From Curtobacterium flaccumfaciens (GTDB lineage Bacteria > Actinomycetota > Actinomycetes > Actinomycetales > Microbacteriaceae): a DNA stretch of 64,000 bases. A model generated the notes under the pieces. That model did no database searches. It saw nothing but the letters and a program-made list of their open reading frames with translations, and was not told the DNA's origin. Of the stretch, positions 11,178 to 19,326 are shown piece by piece (position 1 is the first letter of the stretch; every line of letters starts with the position of its first letter). The stretch lies in assembly GCF_013359815.1 (NCBI RefSeq), contig NZ_JABMCF010000041.1:1-64000 (forward strand). Reading direction: 5' to 3'. The translations under genes and the position numbers were made by a program.

Positions 11178-11972
11178 TCAGCCCGCGTGGTCGGCGACCG
11201 CGTGCGCGTTCTTCCGCACGGACGGCAGCTTGCGGTGGTCCTTCACCAGGGAGCGGGTCTCGCGGATCCGGCGGTCGATGCCCCACTTCGTCACGAGCGC
11301 CAGGCTCTCGCGCACGATGTTGCCGCTCATCTTCGAGACGCCGAACTCCCGCTCGGTGAACGTGATCGGGGTCTCCACGACCCGCAGACCCGCCTCGAGG
11401 GCACGCCAGCACAGGTCCACCTGGAAGCAGTACCCCTTCGACGCGACCCCGGCGAGGTCGATCCGCTCGAACGCCCGCGAGGTGAACACCCGGAACCCGC
11501 CGGTCGCATCGCGCACCGCGATGCCCAGGGCGAGCCGGGTGTACAGGTTGCCCCCGCGGGAGAGCAGGAGGCGGTACCAGGGCCAGTTCTCGACCTTGCC
11601 GCCCTTGACCCACCGGGAGCCGAGCACCAGGTCGTTCGAGTCGGCGAGCTCGAGCATCCAGGGCAGGTACTCGGGGTGGTGGGAGCCGTCGGCGTCCATC
11701 TCGACGAGCTTGGCGTAGCCGTGTTCCAGGCCCCACGCGAAGCCGGACAGGTACGCGCCGCCCAGGCCGTCCTTGACGGTGCGGTGCATGACGTGCACCC
11801 GACCGGTCTCGCGGGCGATGGCGTCCGCGATGTCGCCGGTGCCGTCGGGTGAGTTGTCGTCGACGACGAGCACGTGCACGGAGTCGTCGGTCGCGGCCAA
11901 CGTGCGCTCGACGATCGGCCGGACGTTCTCGGCTTCGTCGTAGGTCGGGATGATGACCAGGGTCTCGCTCAT
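11178..11972 (-). CDS. Polyprenol-phosphate mannosyltransferase (DPM1-like GT2)
   Basis: This 264-residue GT2 protein resembles dolichyl/polyprenyl-phosphate mannose synthases, which transfer mannose from GDP-mannose to a membrane polyprenyl phosphate. Motifs are [21 protein letters not shown], the metal-binding DADGSHHPE and RWVKGG. It has no transmembrane domain and no fused apolipoprotein acyltransferase. The start at 11972 has a GAGGAG Shine-Dalgarno. It sits at the edge of a locus that encodes GtrA and a GT39-like transferase, which could flip and use such lipid-linked sugars. That link is inference. Confidence 0.88.
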   Translation of the reverse strand: MSETLVIIPTYDEAENVRPIVERTLAATDDSVHVLVVDDNSPDGTGDIADAIARETGRVHVMHRTVKDGLGGAYLSGFAWGLEHGYAKLVEMDADGSHHPEYLPWMLELADSNDLVLGSRWVKGGKVENWPWYRLLLSRGGNLYTRLALGIAVRDATGGFRVFTSRAFERIDLAGVASKGYCFQVDLCWRALEAGLRVVETPITFTEREFGVSKMSGNIVRESLALVTKWGIDRRIRETRSLVKDHRKLPSVRKNAHAVADHAG

Positions 11973-12017
11973 GGTGCTCCTCGTGCTCGCAGTCGAATGT
12001 ATCGCTGGCTTGGTGGG

Positions 12018-12728
12018 TCAATCCGACGAGAGGTCTGCGAACACGATCAGATTGTCCGTGTAGTGCCCGGTGGCGGTGTCGAACGTGCCGTCGCAGGTGA
12101 TGAGTCGGAGTTGCGGGGTGGGGGTGGGGCCGTAGACGTCGCTCGTCGGGAACGCCGACTTGGCGGCGCGTTCGGAACGGTCGACGGTGAAGGTGCGGGT
12201 GGTGCCGTCGGACATCCGGACGTGGACCTCGTCGCCGGCGACCAGTTCGTCGAGCCGGAAGAACACCGCGGCGCTCGTCGGGCTGTCGACGTGACCGGCG
12301 ATGACGGCGGGGCCGACCTCGCCGGGGACGATCCCGTCGCTGAACCAGCCCGCGCTGTCCCAGTCGACGGGCGGGTCGAGTTCTCCGGCAGCACCGCGGT
12401 GCAGGTCCTCGAGCGAGGACCGCACGCCGATGGCCGGGATCGACACGCTGACCGGGGTGGCCGTCGAGCGGGCCTCGGGCGCGGCCGGGTCCTGGAACCC
12501 GTCGGTGCCGGAGCCCGAGGACGAAGAAGAGGACGAGGACGAGGACGACGACGACTGCGACGGAGACGACGAAGACTGCGGCGGGGACGACGCGCCACCG
12601 CCGACGGTCGACGCGACCGCCACCCCGGCCACGCCCCCGACCACCACGACGGCGGCGACCACGGCACCGATCACCACGCCTCGGCGCCGGACGGCCGAGA
12701 CGCGCCCGGCGCTCCGACGGCCGCTCAC
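12018..12728 (-). CDS. Class F sortase
   Basis: This is a 236-residue protein with an N-terminal basic stretch, one transmembrane helix, and a Ser-rich linker with a run of 13 Ser. A sortase domain covers the C-terminal half. Visible motifs are SIPAIGV, the catalytic His in IAGHVDSP, and the catalytic Cys in LITCDG. The final strand reads HYTDNLIVFA, and no Arg follows the TC motif, where sortases normally place the catalytic Arg. Start GTG 12728 overlaps the GH8 gene stop as GTGA, so the pair is co-transcribed. No LPXTG-type substrate was seen in the window. Confidence 0.87.
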   Translation of the reverse strand: MSGRRSAGRVSAVRRRGVVIGAVVAAVVVVGGVAGVAVASTVGGGASSPPQSSSSPSQSSSSSSSSSSSSSGSGTDGFQDPAAPEARSTATPVSVSIPAIGVRSSLEDLHRGAAGELDPPVDWDSAGWFSDGIVPGEVGPAVIAGHVDSPTSAAVFFRLDELVAGDEVHVRMSDGTTRTFTVDRSERAAKSAFPTSDVYGPTPTPQLRLITCDGTFDTATGHYTDNLIVFADLSSD

Positions 12729-13879
12729 GAGCCGCCTCCCACGTCGCTGGCGCATCCCCCGAGCACGTCGGAGGTCAGCATGGTCGAACCGATGGCCAAC
12801 CAGGCGTCTCCGTAGTAGGTCGGTGTGGTCGCCGCCGTGCGGTCGGCCCGCTCGAGGTCGGCGGCAGCCGCACGGGAGGAACCGGCGGCCTGCTCGGCCG
12901 CGGCCCGCGCGGTGTAGGCCAGCGCGTTCGTGTCCTGCGTCACCGGGGTGCCACCGAGGTCGAGCTGCGAGGCGAGGCGCGGCGTCCGTCCGAGCGTGGG
13001 CGCGAGCGCCGCCGCGAGCTCCCGGTCGGGCGCCGAACACGCCTCGGCGTACCGGAGCGGCGTCCGCATCGCGTCGTAGCCGTAGAGCACGCGCCCGTCG
13101 CCACCGGCGGCCGGCATCGGGTCCACCGATCCGTCGGCGTGCACCTGGGACCAGTCGCTGGGCAGATCGGAGGCATCCAGCACGGCGGCCGTCACGGCGC
13201 GGGAACCCCGGTTCAGCGCGTTCCAGCGGTCGTCCCCGGTGGCGTCCGCCAGCACCGAGAAGGCCGCGGGCGAGGCGTACGACGTGTTGTAGCTGTAGGG
13301 CTCCCGATCCGCCCACGGTCCGGGCAGCAGGATCGTGCCGAGGTCCGTCCGGGCCGTCTCGTGCTGGAGGATCGCCGCCGCGATGCGCTTGCCCGCGGCG
13401 GTGTACCGGTCGTCGTCCCAGGCCTTCCCCGCGAGCACGAGCGCACGAGCGGCGTCGAGGTCGGCGTCGCTCGCGGACTGCTCATCGGCGACGCCCTCGT
13501 CGGACGTCCACCGCCACGCCAGCAGGTCGTCGCCCGTGAGCAGGTGGTCCTTCGTCCACTCCCAGATCGCGTCGAAGCGCGCACGGTCGTCGTTCGCGTA
13601 GGCGATGAGCAAGCCGTACGCCTGCCCCTCGCTGACGGTGTCACCGCCCTGGTCGGTGCGGACGACGCGACCGCCCTCGACGTAGCGGTCCAGGAACGCC
13701 GACCGCAGCTGCTGCGGTGAGCGCGCCCCGTCGGGCGCGGTGGTCGAGGTCGGGGTCGCCGTGCCGCGATCGGCGGTCGTGGTGCTCGACGACCAGGGAC
13801 GGACGGCGACGATCGCGACGACGACGGCGACGAGGACCGCCGCCACAGCGGCGACCGGTATCCAGGTCCTGCGGGTCAT
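12725..13879 (-). CDS. Glycoside hydrolase family 8 (endoglucanase-like)
   Basis: This 384-residue protein has an N-terminal membrane anchor or signal segment (residues ~6-28), a Thr/Ser linker, and a GH8 (alpha/alpha)6 domain. Family signs are the proton-donor motif SEGQAYGLL (Glu84), the substrate and base region ASDADLDAARAL (Asp138, Asp140), and YNTSYASPAAF. GH8 enzymes hydrolyse beta-1,4 glucans, and BcsZ of cellulose synthase operons is one. A BcsA-like GT2 lies 3 kb upstream in the same locus, so trimming of a nascent beta-glucan is a reasonable role. Confidence 0.87.
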   Translation of the reverse strand: MTRRTWIPVAAVAAVLVAVVVAIVAVRPWSSSTTTADRGTATPTSTTAPDGARSPQQLRSAFLDRYVEGGRVVRTDQGGDTVSEGQAYGLLIAYANDDRARFDAIWEWTKDHLLTGDDLLAWRWTSDEGVADEQSASDADLDAARALVLAGKAWDDDRYTAAGKRIAAAILQHETARTDLGTILLPGPWADREPYSYNTSYASPAAFSVLADATGDDRWNALNRGSRAVTAAVLDASDLPSDWSQVHADGSVDPMPAAGGDGRVLYGYDAMRTPLRYAEACSAPDRELAAALAPTLGRTPRLASQLDLGGTPVTQDTNALAYTARAAAEQAAGSSRAAAADLERADRTAATTPTYYGDAWLAIGSTMLTSDVLGGCASDVGGGS

Positions 13880-13917
13880 GCTGGCCTGCCTCTCCGGGGA
13901 TGGTGGGGGGTCGAAGG

Positions 13918-13965
13918 GGAGGCGCGGATCACGTGGGCCGTTCAGCGCACGTGATCCGCGCCTCC
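13918..13965. terminator. Family A-like hairpin, variant with GGATCACGTG arms
   Basis: GGAGGCGCGGATCACGTG pairs with CACGTGATCCGCGCCTCC around a 12-nt loop, between the DUF4397 and GH8 genes. It shares the GGAGGC/GCCTCC ends of family A. A half copy with the same GGATCAC segment occurs near 46748-46766. Confidence 0.6.
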
Positions 13966-13976
13966 AGTCCGGGGCG

Positions 13977-14801
13977 TCAGCGGAACAGCGAACGGAGCAT
14001 CGCGACGGCCGCGTGGACCGCCTCGGTCACCGGTCGGTCGGCGGCTGCGCCGCCACCGCCGGTCTGCACACCGCCGGACGGGGTGGCGGCGGTCGCCGCG
14101 GCGTCCGTCACGGGCACGACCGTCAGGTTGCCCTTGCTGTCGTCGAGGACGAACAGGGTCGAGACCGTGTTGCCGGCGAGGTCGACCTTGGCGGTGCCCC
14201 GCTGGCCGCTGCCGGAGACGTCGAGCGACCACTTGCCGGCGTCGACCGTTGCGTACTTGGTGGCGCTGCCGAAGGTGGCGTCCTCGGCGATCGGGGTGCC
14301 GTCGGAGGTCTGCACGTCGACGCGCTTCGCGGTGGTGGCGGCCTGGACGAGCCGGAGCTTCGCCTTGCCGTCGCCGGGCTGCTGCAGGTCGTCGGTGAAC
14401 GCGGTCGTCTTCAGCCCGTCGTTCTTGCCGTAGGCGACGACGGTGCTGGCGTCGCCCTTCTGCACGGTGACGTCGGTGGAGATGACCGGGGTGGAACGCG
14501 GGGCGTCGGCGGCGCGCATCGACAGGACGTAGGTGCCGACCGGCAGCTTCTCGTAGGGGCTGACCTGGCCGTAGGTGACGTCGTCGAGTTCGAAGACGGT
14601 CTTGCCCCCGGCGAGGCTGGACAGTTCGACGTCGACGCCCTTCGTGTCCGGCGACAGGTGTCCGACGCGGAGCCAGCCCTGGTCGGCCGTCGCGGCGGAG
14701 GCGGTCTGCGGGGCGGCGAGCCCGACCGTCGCGGCGACGAGTGTGGCGGCGAGCGCTCCGACGACGACGGTGCGGCGGCGGTTCGTGGTGCGTGCGGTCA
14801 T
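13977..14801 (-). CDS. Secreted DUF4397 domain protein
   Basis: This is a 274-residue exported protein. The signal peptide (NRRRTVVVGALAATLVAAT, then an Ala-rich segment) ends near ASA at about residue 36. A DUF4397 beta-sandwich follows (WLRVGHLSPDTKGVDVEL), with a second similar unit after about residue 125. The C terminus carries a Gly-rich stretch and no LPXTG sorting signal. The function of DUF4397 is unknown. The start at 14801 has AAGGAG 8 nt upstream; the frame upstream of it runs through repeat DNA and is rejected. Confidence 0.87.
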   Translation of the reverse strand: MTARTTNRRRTVVVGALAATLVAATVGLAAPQTASAATADQGWLRVGHLSPDTKGVDVELSSLAGGKTVFELDDVTYGQVSPYEKLPVGTYVLSMRAADAPRSTPVISTDVTVQKGDASTVVAYGKNDGLKTTAFTDDLQQPGDGKAKLRLVQAATTAKRVDVQTSDGTPIAEDATFGSATKYATVDAGKWSLDVSGSGQRGTAKVDLAGNTVSTLFVLDDSKGNLTVVPVTDAAATAATPSGGVQTGGGGAAADRPVTEAVHAAVAMLRSLFR

Positions 14802-14895
14802 GATGGTGCTCCTTCGGGTCGAGGTGCGGTTGGCGTGCGGGTGTCGTGTCGAGGTGCGGGCCGTGCGGGTCGTGCGGTTCGTGTGGGCCTCCGGA

Positions 14896-14952
14896 CGAGC
14901 GGTCGGAATGCCGGGGTCCACGCCGGAGCCCTCCGGGCATTTCGCCCGCTCG
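14896..14952. repeat. Family B palindromic element, copy 2
   Basis: Arms are CGAGCGGTCGGAATGCC and GGGCATTTCGCCCGCTCG. The centre is nearly identical to that of copy 3. Confidence 0.85.
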
Positions 14953-15009
14953 TCCAGCGGGCGCTCCGCCCCGACGTGTTCGCGGAGAACGGATCCGCGG
15001 CCGCCCCGG

Positions 15010-15066
15010 CGAGCGGGCGGAATGCCAGGGTCCACGCCGGAGCCCTCCGGGCATTTCGCCCGCTCG
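15010..15066. repeat. Family B palindromic element, copy 3
   Basis: Arms are CGAGCGGGCGGAATGCC and GGGCATTTCGCCCGCTCG. Copies 2 and 3 are direct repeats, followed by several GAACGCCCGCTCGC units. Confidence 0.85.
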
Positions 15067-15142
15067 CGGAACGCCCGCTCGCGGAACGCCCGCTCGCCGG
15101 ACGCCAGCTCGGCCAGCTCCCACTCGGCCGAGCGATCGGGGG

Positions 15143-17131
15143 TCACGAGGCGCTCGTCGCGGTCGTCGTCGGGTCGGCCGGGGCGTACGTCACCGTGAGA
15201 CGTGCTCCCTCGCGCTCGACCGAGTCCGGCCGGAACGCCTGGGACATGGCGTCGAAGGTCCGAGCGACCCGTGCTGCCGAGGCGTCGTCGCTCGTGTGCA
15301 GGACGACGGTGCGGAACGGCTGGCCGGTCTCCCCGGTGCGCGGGGTGAACCGGTCGACCCGCACGTCCTGGTCGGCGAGCACCTGACCGAGCGCGATCAT
15401 CGCCCGCGAGTCGACCTGTCCGGCGCGGAACTGCGACTTCGTGCCGTCGTCCGCACGCAGGGCCGGGTTCGAGGCGAGCTCGGTCCCCAGGGTCTTCCGG
15501 ACGTCGGTGGCCCGGGTGATCGCGGTCTCGGCGGCACTGGCTCCCTCGGCGTGGATCCGGCGGACCTCGACCTGCTGGTCACCGGTGCCGAAGGTCGCGA
15601 CGGCCGTGGAGTTCTCGATCGCCTGCCGCACGTCGGTGGACGAGTTGCCGCCGGTGCGCATGGAGTCCGTCGTGATGACGTAGTCCGAGTCCTTCCAGCC
15701 GTTCGGGGACTGCCGTTCCACCGCTCCGTCGGTGTCGAGCTTGTAGTACCAGACGACGTTGTTCCGGGCGAAGCCGTCGTCCACCAGGTCGACCCACATG
15801 GCGTCGTCGACCAGCAGACGCGAGGACTTCGGCACGTTGTCGCCCACCCACTGCTCGGCCTGCTGCATCGGCAGGTCGAGGTTGCCGAGCAGGAACCCGC
15901 GCAGCTGGGTCCCCCACAGCGGCACCGCGACGACGAGCGCCGCAGCCGTGACGACGGCCCAGGCGATGCCGAGGCCGCGCCGTGCCCTCGGGCCGAACCG
16001 GCTCCGGGTGTGGACCCGACCGGCGATCGTCAGGACGGCACGCTCGGCGGTGTACGCGACGAGGAGCGCCGCGAACGGGATGAGCATGATGACGTACGGC
16101 ACCGGCAGGTACCCGTTCGGCCGGAACATCACCGCGAGCAGGAACACGAGCATCGCGGCGATCGGTCGGACCCGGCGCAGGAACAGCCCGACGACGGCGG
16201 CGACCGAGCCGAGCACGATGAACACCGGGTCGAGTGCCCACCACTGCGCGGCGGCCTCGTTCGCCAGGCTGCCCCCGTCGAACACCGATCCGGAAGCGGT
16301 CCGCGACCCGAGCTGGTAGGTGACGCCCTCCCACAGGCTGACCCGCCCGGCGCCCGGCACGAGTTCGCCCTTCACCGCGGCGAGCAGCAGGTACCCGCCG
16401 CCGATCAGCACGAGCACGGCCCCGGCGACGCTGAGCGTGTACCGGCGGGTGCTCTTGTCGGCGCGACGCACGGCCATCCAGATGAGGAACGGCAACGCGA
16501 GCAGGTAGGTCTCCTTGGACAGCACCGCGATGCCGAGGCAGGCAGCGGCACCGGCGAACCCGGCGAGCTGCTGGCGACGGCTCAGCACGAGGACGAACGC
16601 GGCGAGCAGCCAGGGCGTCGCGACGTTGTCGATGTACACGGTGCGGTGGTACTGCAGCGCGAGCGGTGACAGCGCGAAGACGAGTCCGGCCGCGGCCGCG
16701 GTGATCCGTCCGGCACCGAGCCGTCGGGCCAGGACGAACAGCAGGATGCTCGAGACGGCGGAGAAGAACACCATGGCCTCGCGCCCGGCCTCCACCGCGA
16801 AGGGGTACCGCGCGAACGCCCCGGTCAGTCCGGTGTACCCGGCGATCTGGATCCATCCGAGCGGCGGGTGGTCGTACCAGTACGTGTAGTGGGTGAGCTC
16901 GCCGAGGTTCGTGATCGCCCACGCCTGGGCGGTGTACGTCCCCTCGTCGTCGATGCGCTGCGGTGTGCCCGACATGTTCCAGGCCTGGACGAGCACGGTC
17001 ACCGCGACGACGGGCAGCAACCACGTCAGGCTGGCGGCGTGCCGGCGGAACCAGGCCCCGATGCCGGTGCGGTGGGCGGTGGAGCCGCCCCGGATCGGGA
17101 TGCCCGTGGTGTCGGTGATGCTGGCGGTCAT
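15143..17131 (-). CDS. GT39/ArnT-like membrane glycosyltransferase
   Basis: This 662-residue protein has about 11-12 transmembrane segments in its first two thirds and a soluble C-terminal domain of about 220 residues. The first external loop carries RIDDEGTYTAQ, then YDHPPLGWIQ, the acidic pair and HPPL motif typical of PMT/ArnT-type enzymes that use polyprenyl-phosphate sugars. The enzyme probably transfers a lipid-linked sugar outside the membrane. The acceptor is unknown. ATG 17131 overlaps the GT2 gene stop as ATGA. The frame remains open to 19093 but only as a shadow of the neighbours. Confidence 0.9.
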   Translation of the reverse strand: MTASITDTTGIPIRGGSTAHRTGIGAWFRRHAASLTWLLPVVAVTVLVQAWNMSGTPQRIDDEGTYTAQAWAITNLGELTHYTYWYDHPPLGWIQIAGYTGLTGAFARYPFAVEAGREAMVFFSAVSSILLFVLARRLGAGRITAAAAGLVFALSPLALQYHRTVYIDNVATPWLLAAFVLVLSRRQQLAGFAGAAACLGIAVLSKETYLLALPFLIWMAVRRADKSTRRYTLSVAGAVLVLIGGGYLLLAAVKGELVPGAGRVSLWEGVTYQLGSRTASGSVFDGGSLANEAAAQWWALDPVFIVLGSVAAVVGLFLRRVRPIAAMLVFLLAVMFRPNGYLPVPYVIMLIPFAALLVAYTAERAVLTIAGRVHTRSRFGPRARRGLGIAWAVVTAAALVVAVPLWGTQLRGFLLGNLDLPMQQAEQWVGDNVPKSSRLLVDDAMWVDLVDDGFARNNVVWYYKLDTDGAVERQSPNGWKDSDYVITTDSMRTGGNSSTDVRQAIENSTAVATFGTGDQQVEVRRIHAEGASAAETAITRATDVRKTLGTELASNPALRADDGTKSQFRAGQVDSRAMIALGQVLADQDVRVDRFTPRTGETGQPFRTVVLHTSDDASAARVARTFDAMSQAFRPDSVEREGARLTVTYAPADPTTTATSAS

Positions 17132-18615
17132 CGGGTGCCTCCCGTGGTGGTGCCGGCGAACGCACGGTCGGACGACGCTGCGCCCGATCCGTCGAGGTCC
17201 GAGGCGAAGCCGACCACCTGTCCGGTGCGGTGCTGGCCGGTGTGCTCGGTCTTCTCCCACCCGTTCTGGCCCTTGGCGTGCCGGACGACTGCCCGGACCG
17301 CCGCGGCGGCGAGGAACACCTGGTAGGGCACCAGGCCGAGCACGAGCCGCACGTAGTCGCGGAGCCGGACCTTCTCGCCGTACAGTCGGCCGAACTCGTT
17401 CAGCCCGACGATCTCGACGGCCAGCAGCATGAGCGTCGGTGCGACCGGGATGAACGACACCAGGGCGATCGCCGTCGGCACCTTGACGAACAGGATCATC
17501 AGGACGCTCAGCGGGATGAGCAGCCCGGTGGCCGCCTGGATGAACGGCATCGTGAGCATGTAGCGGGCGAAGAACCGCTGCCGGAAGGACGGCAGCTTCT
17601 TCCACTCCCCCTTGCCGAGCACCTGCAGGAAGCCCTGGTTCCACCGCGTGCGCTGCTTGAGCAGCGAGGCGAAGGTCGGCGGGGTCTCCTCGCGGGTGAC
17701 GGCCTCGGGGCTGTAGGCGACGACGACCTTCGCGCCGTCGGCGGAGAGCCGCACGCCGAGCTCGCAGTCCTCGGCGAGGCAGTGCGCGTCCCAGCCGTTC
17801 GACCACTCCAGGCGGGAGCGCGTCACGAAGACGGTGTTGCCCCCGAGCGGGATGAACTTGGACCCGGCGTGGAAGTGCAGGCGCGAGCGGAACCAGAAGT
17901 AGTACTCCAGGACGTTCCGGAGCGACCACCAGCTCGACGTGAAGTTCATCAGCTGGACGCCGCCCTGCACCACGTCGGCGTCGGTCTCCTGGAACCGCGA
18001 GTCGACGAGGGAGAGCAGCCGCGGGTAGACCTCGTCCTCGGCGTCGAACACCCCGACGATGTCGCCCGTCGCGTGCTGGAGCGCCAGGTTCATCGCCTTC
18101 GGCTTGTTCTTCGGCAGGGTGTCGTCCACCACGACCTTGATCAGGGAGGGGTGCCGAGCCGCCGCAGCACGCACGACGGCGTCGGTCTCCGGGTCGTCCT
18201 CCCCGACGATCGCGATGATCTCGAAGTCGGGGTGGTCCTGGGTCGCGAGCATGTCGAGCGTCTGCCCCATCACGTCCTGCTCGTGCCGACCGGGCACCAG
18301 GAGCGTGAACCGGTGCGCCGCCGGCCGCGGGGTCTGGCTGAAGCTGGTGGACTTCAGCGCGTCCCGGGAGCGCCAGGCGTGCAGCATCCACCAGAGCGTG
18401 GTCAACGCGATGATCGTGAGCAGCACGGAGAGGGCGATGAGGGTCGAGTAGCCGAGCCATTCGCCCAGCGACCAGGCGGCCTGTGGGAGCTGCCCCGAGC
18501 CTCCCGTCGGCACGTCCGTGGTCCCGCGATTCGGGACGTCCCCGGTCGTGCCGGGGCGTTCGTCGGGCTGGAGCAGCGGCCCTGCGGCCGTCAGCAACAC
18601 GGCTGAGATGGTCAT
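17128..18615 (-). CDS. Processive GT2 glycosyltransferase (BcsA-like)
   Basis: This 495-residue membrane protein has one N-terminal transmembrane helix (~residues 50-75), a cytosolic GT-A domain, and three or four C-terminal helices. The processive-synthase motifs are present: VFDAEDEV, the catalytic AEDCELG, and QRTRW. These mark enzymes that polymerise beta-linked glycans such as cellulose, chitin or hyaluronan. There is no C-terminal PilZ domain and no BcsB gene nearby. Both ends overlap neighbours by ATGA (GtrA upstream, GT39 downstream), so the three genes form one translational unit. The sugar polymerised cannot be read from sequence. Confidence 0.9.
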   Translation of the reverse strand: MTISAVLLTAAGPLLQPDERPGTTGDVPNRGTTDVPTGGSGQLPQAAWSLGEWLGYSTLIALSVLLTIIALTTLWWMLHAWRSRDALKSTSFSQTPRPAAHRFTLLVPGRHEQDVMGQTLDMLATQDHPDFEIIAIVGEDDPETDAVVRAAAARHPSLIKVVVDDTLPKNKPKAMNLALQHATGDIVGVFDAEDEVYPRLLSLVDSRFQETDADVVQGGVQLMNFTSSWWSLRNVLEYYFWFRSRLHFHAGSKFIPLGGNTVFVTRSRLEWSNGWDAHCLAEDCELGVRLSADGAKVVVAYSPEAVTREETPPTFASLLKQRTRWNQGFLQVLGKGEWKKLPSFRQRFFARYMLTMPFIQAATGLLIPLSVLMILFVKVPTAIALVSFIPVAPTLMLLAVEIVGLNEFGRLYGEKVRLRDYVRLVLGLVPYQVFLAAAAVRAVVRHAKGQNGWEKTEHTGQHRTGQVVGFASDLDGSGAASSDRAFAGTTTGGTR

Positions 18616-19136
18616 TCGGGGAACCCCTTCGGACGTGTGTCGGTGGACCGGAAGACGAGGGCCTTGTACGCGGCGAACCGGAACGCGGTGCCGAGGACGA
18701 GGCCGACGCCGTTGCCGGCGACGTTGTCGGCGAGGGTGGACGTGAAGCCGAGGACGTAGTGCGAGACGAACAGGCAGGCAGCGGCGATGCCGAGGCCGAC
18801 GAGGTTCGTGGCAGCGAAGAGCAACCCCTCGCGGACGGTCTCGCGGCGGCCGGTCTGGCGCTGGGAACGGAAGGTGATGAAGCGGTTGCCGAGCCACGCG
18901 ACCGAGGTCGCCACGATGGCCGACACGATCTTCGCGGCGATGGGACCGTCCGACATGACGGTGGCGCGGAGCAGGTTGTAGACACCCAGGTCGATGACGA
19001 AGCAGACGGCACCGATGGTGCCGAACGACGCGAGTTGCCTCGCGGTGGCGAGCAGGCGCGGGACCGTGCCAGGGCGCACGGTCCGCACCGCACCGGTGTC
19101 GGGTGACACCAGAACGGGGGTACGAGTTCGGGTCAT
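18612..19136 (-). CDS. GtrA family membrane protein
   Basis: This 174-residue protein has four transmembrane helices and the GtrA motifs FGTIGAVCFVIDLGVYNLL and WLGNRFITF. GtrA proteins are thought to flip polyprenyl-phosphate-linked sugars. Here it would supply the GT39-like enzyme encoded two genes downstream. I prefer the start at 19136; CCGAAT 7 nt before it fits the leaderless layout of the window. An in-frame ATG at 19238 would add 34 residues across a palindrome. Confidence 0.87.
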   Translation of the reverse strand: MTRTRTPVLVSPDTGAVRTVRPGTVPRLLATARQLASFGTIGAVCFVIDLGVYNLLRATVMSDGPIAAKIVSAIVATSVAWLGNRFITFRSQRQTGRRETVREGLLFAATNLVGLGIAAACLFVSHYVLGFTSTLADNVAGNGVGLVLGTAFRFAAYKALVFRSTDTRPKGFPE

Positions 19137-19266
19137 GCCCCCGATTCGGGGGGCGTGGCTGGGTGGTTTGGGCGGGGTACGCGACTTGCCAGGCCTCTGC
19201 CAGATGCGCGACACATGCCGTTCATCTTGACGATCCATCAGCTGCGGTGGTCAGGGGCGCGGGGAC

Positions 19267-19314
19267 GACGGACGGGAGGCCCGGTGCCAGCTGGCACCGG
19301 GCCTCCCGTCCGTC
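19267..19314. terminator. Family A hairpin, copy 2 (perfect 48-bp palindrome)
   Basis: GACGGACGGGAGGCCCGGTGCC is followed by its exact complement around AGCT. It lies just past the end of the aldo/keto reductase gene, 12 bp from its stop. Confidence 0.7.
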
Positions 19315-19326
19315 GGTCGGTTGCGT

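Larger units (their letters stand above)
14802..15142. other. Intergenic region carrying two family B elements
   Basis: This 341-bp gap between the GT39-like and DUF4397 genes holds two nearly identical family B palindromes 114 bp apart, plus short CGTGCGGGTCGTGCGG-type runs. Apart from the Shine-Dalgarno of the DUF4397 gene I see no gene or clear promoter. Confidence 0.6.

Noticed and set aside
12500..12570. GAC/GAG-rich tract in the sortase gene considered as a regulatory repeat
   Set aside because: It encodes the poly-Ser linker on the minus strand and is explained by the protein.
14802..15146. Upstream extension of the DUF4397 gene
   Set aside because: It would read through two repeat copies and remove the signal peptide from the N terminus. 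The ATG at 14801 has a Shine-Dalgarno.
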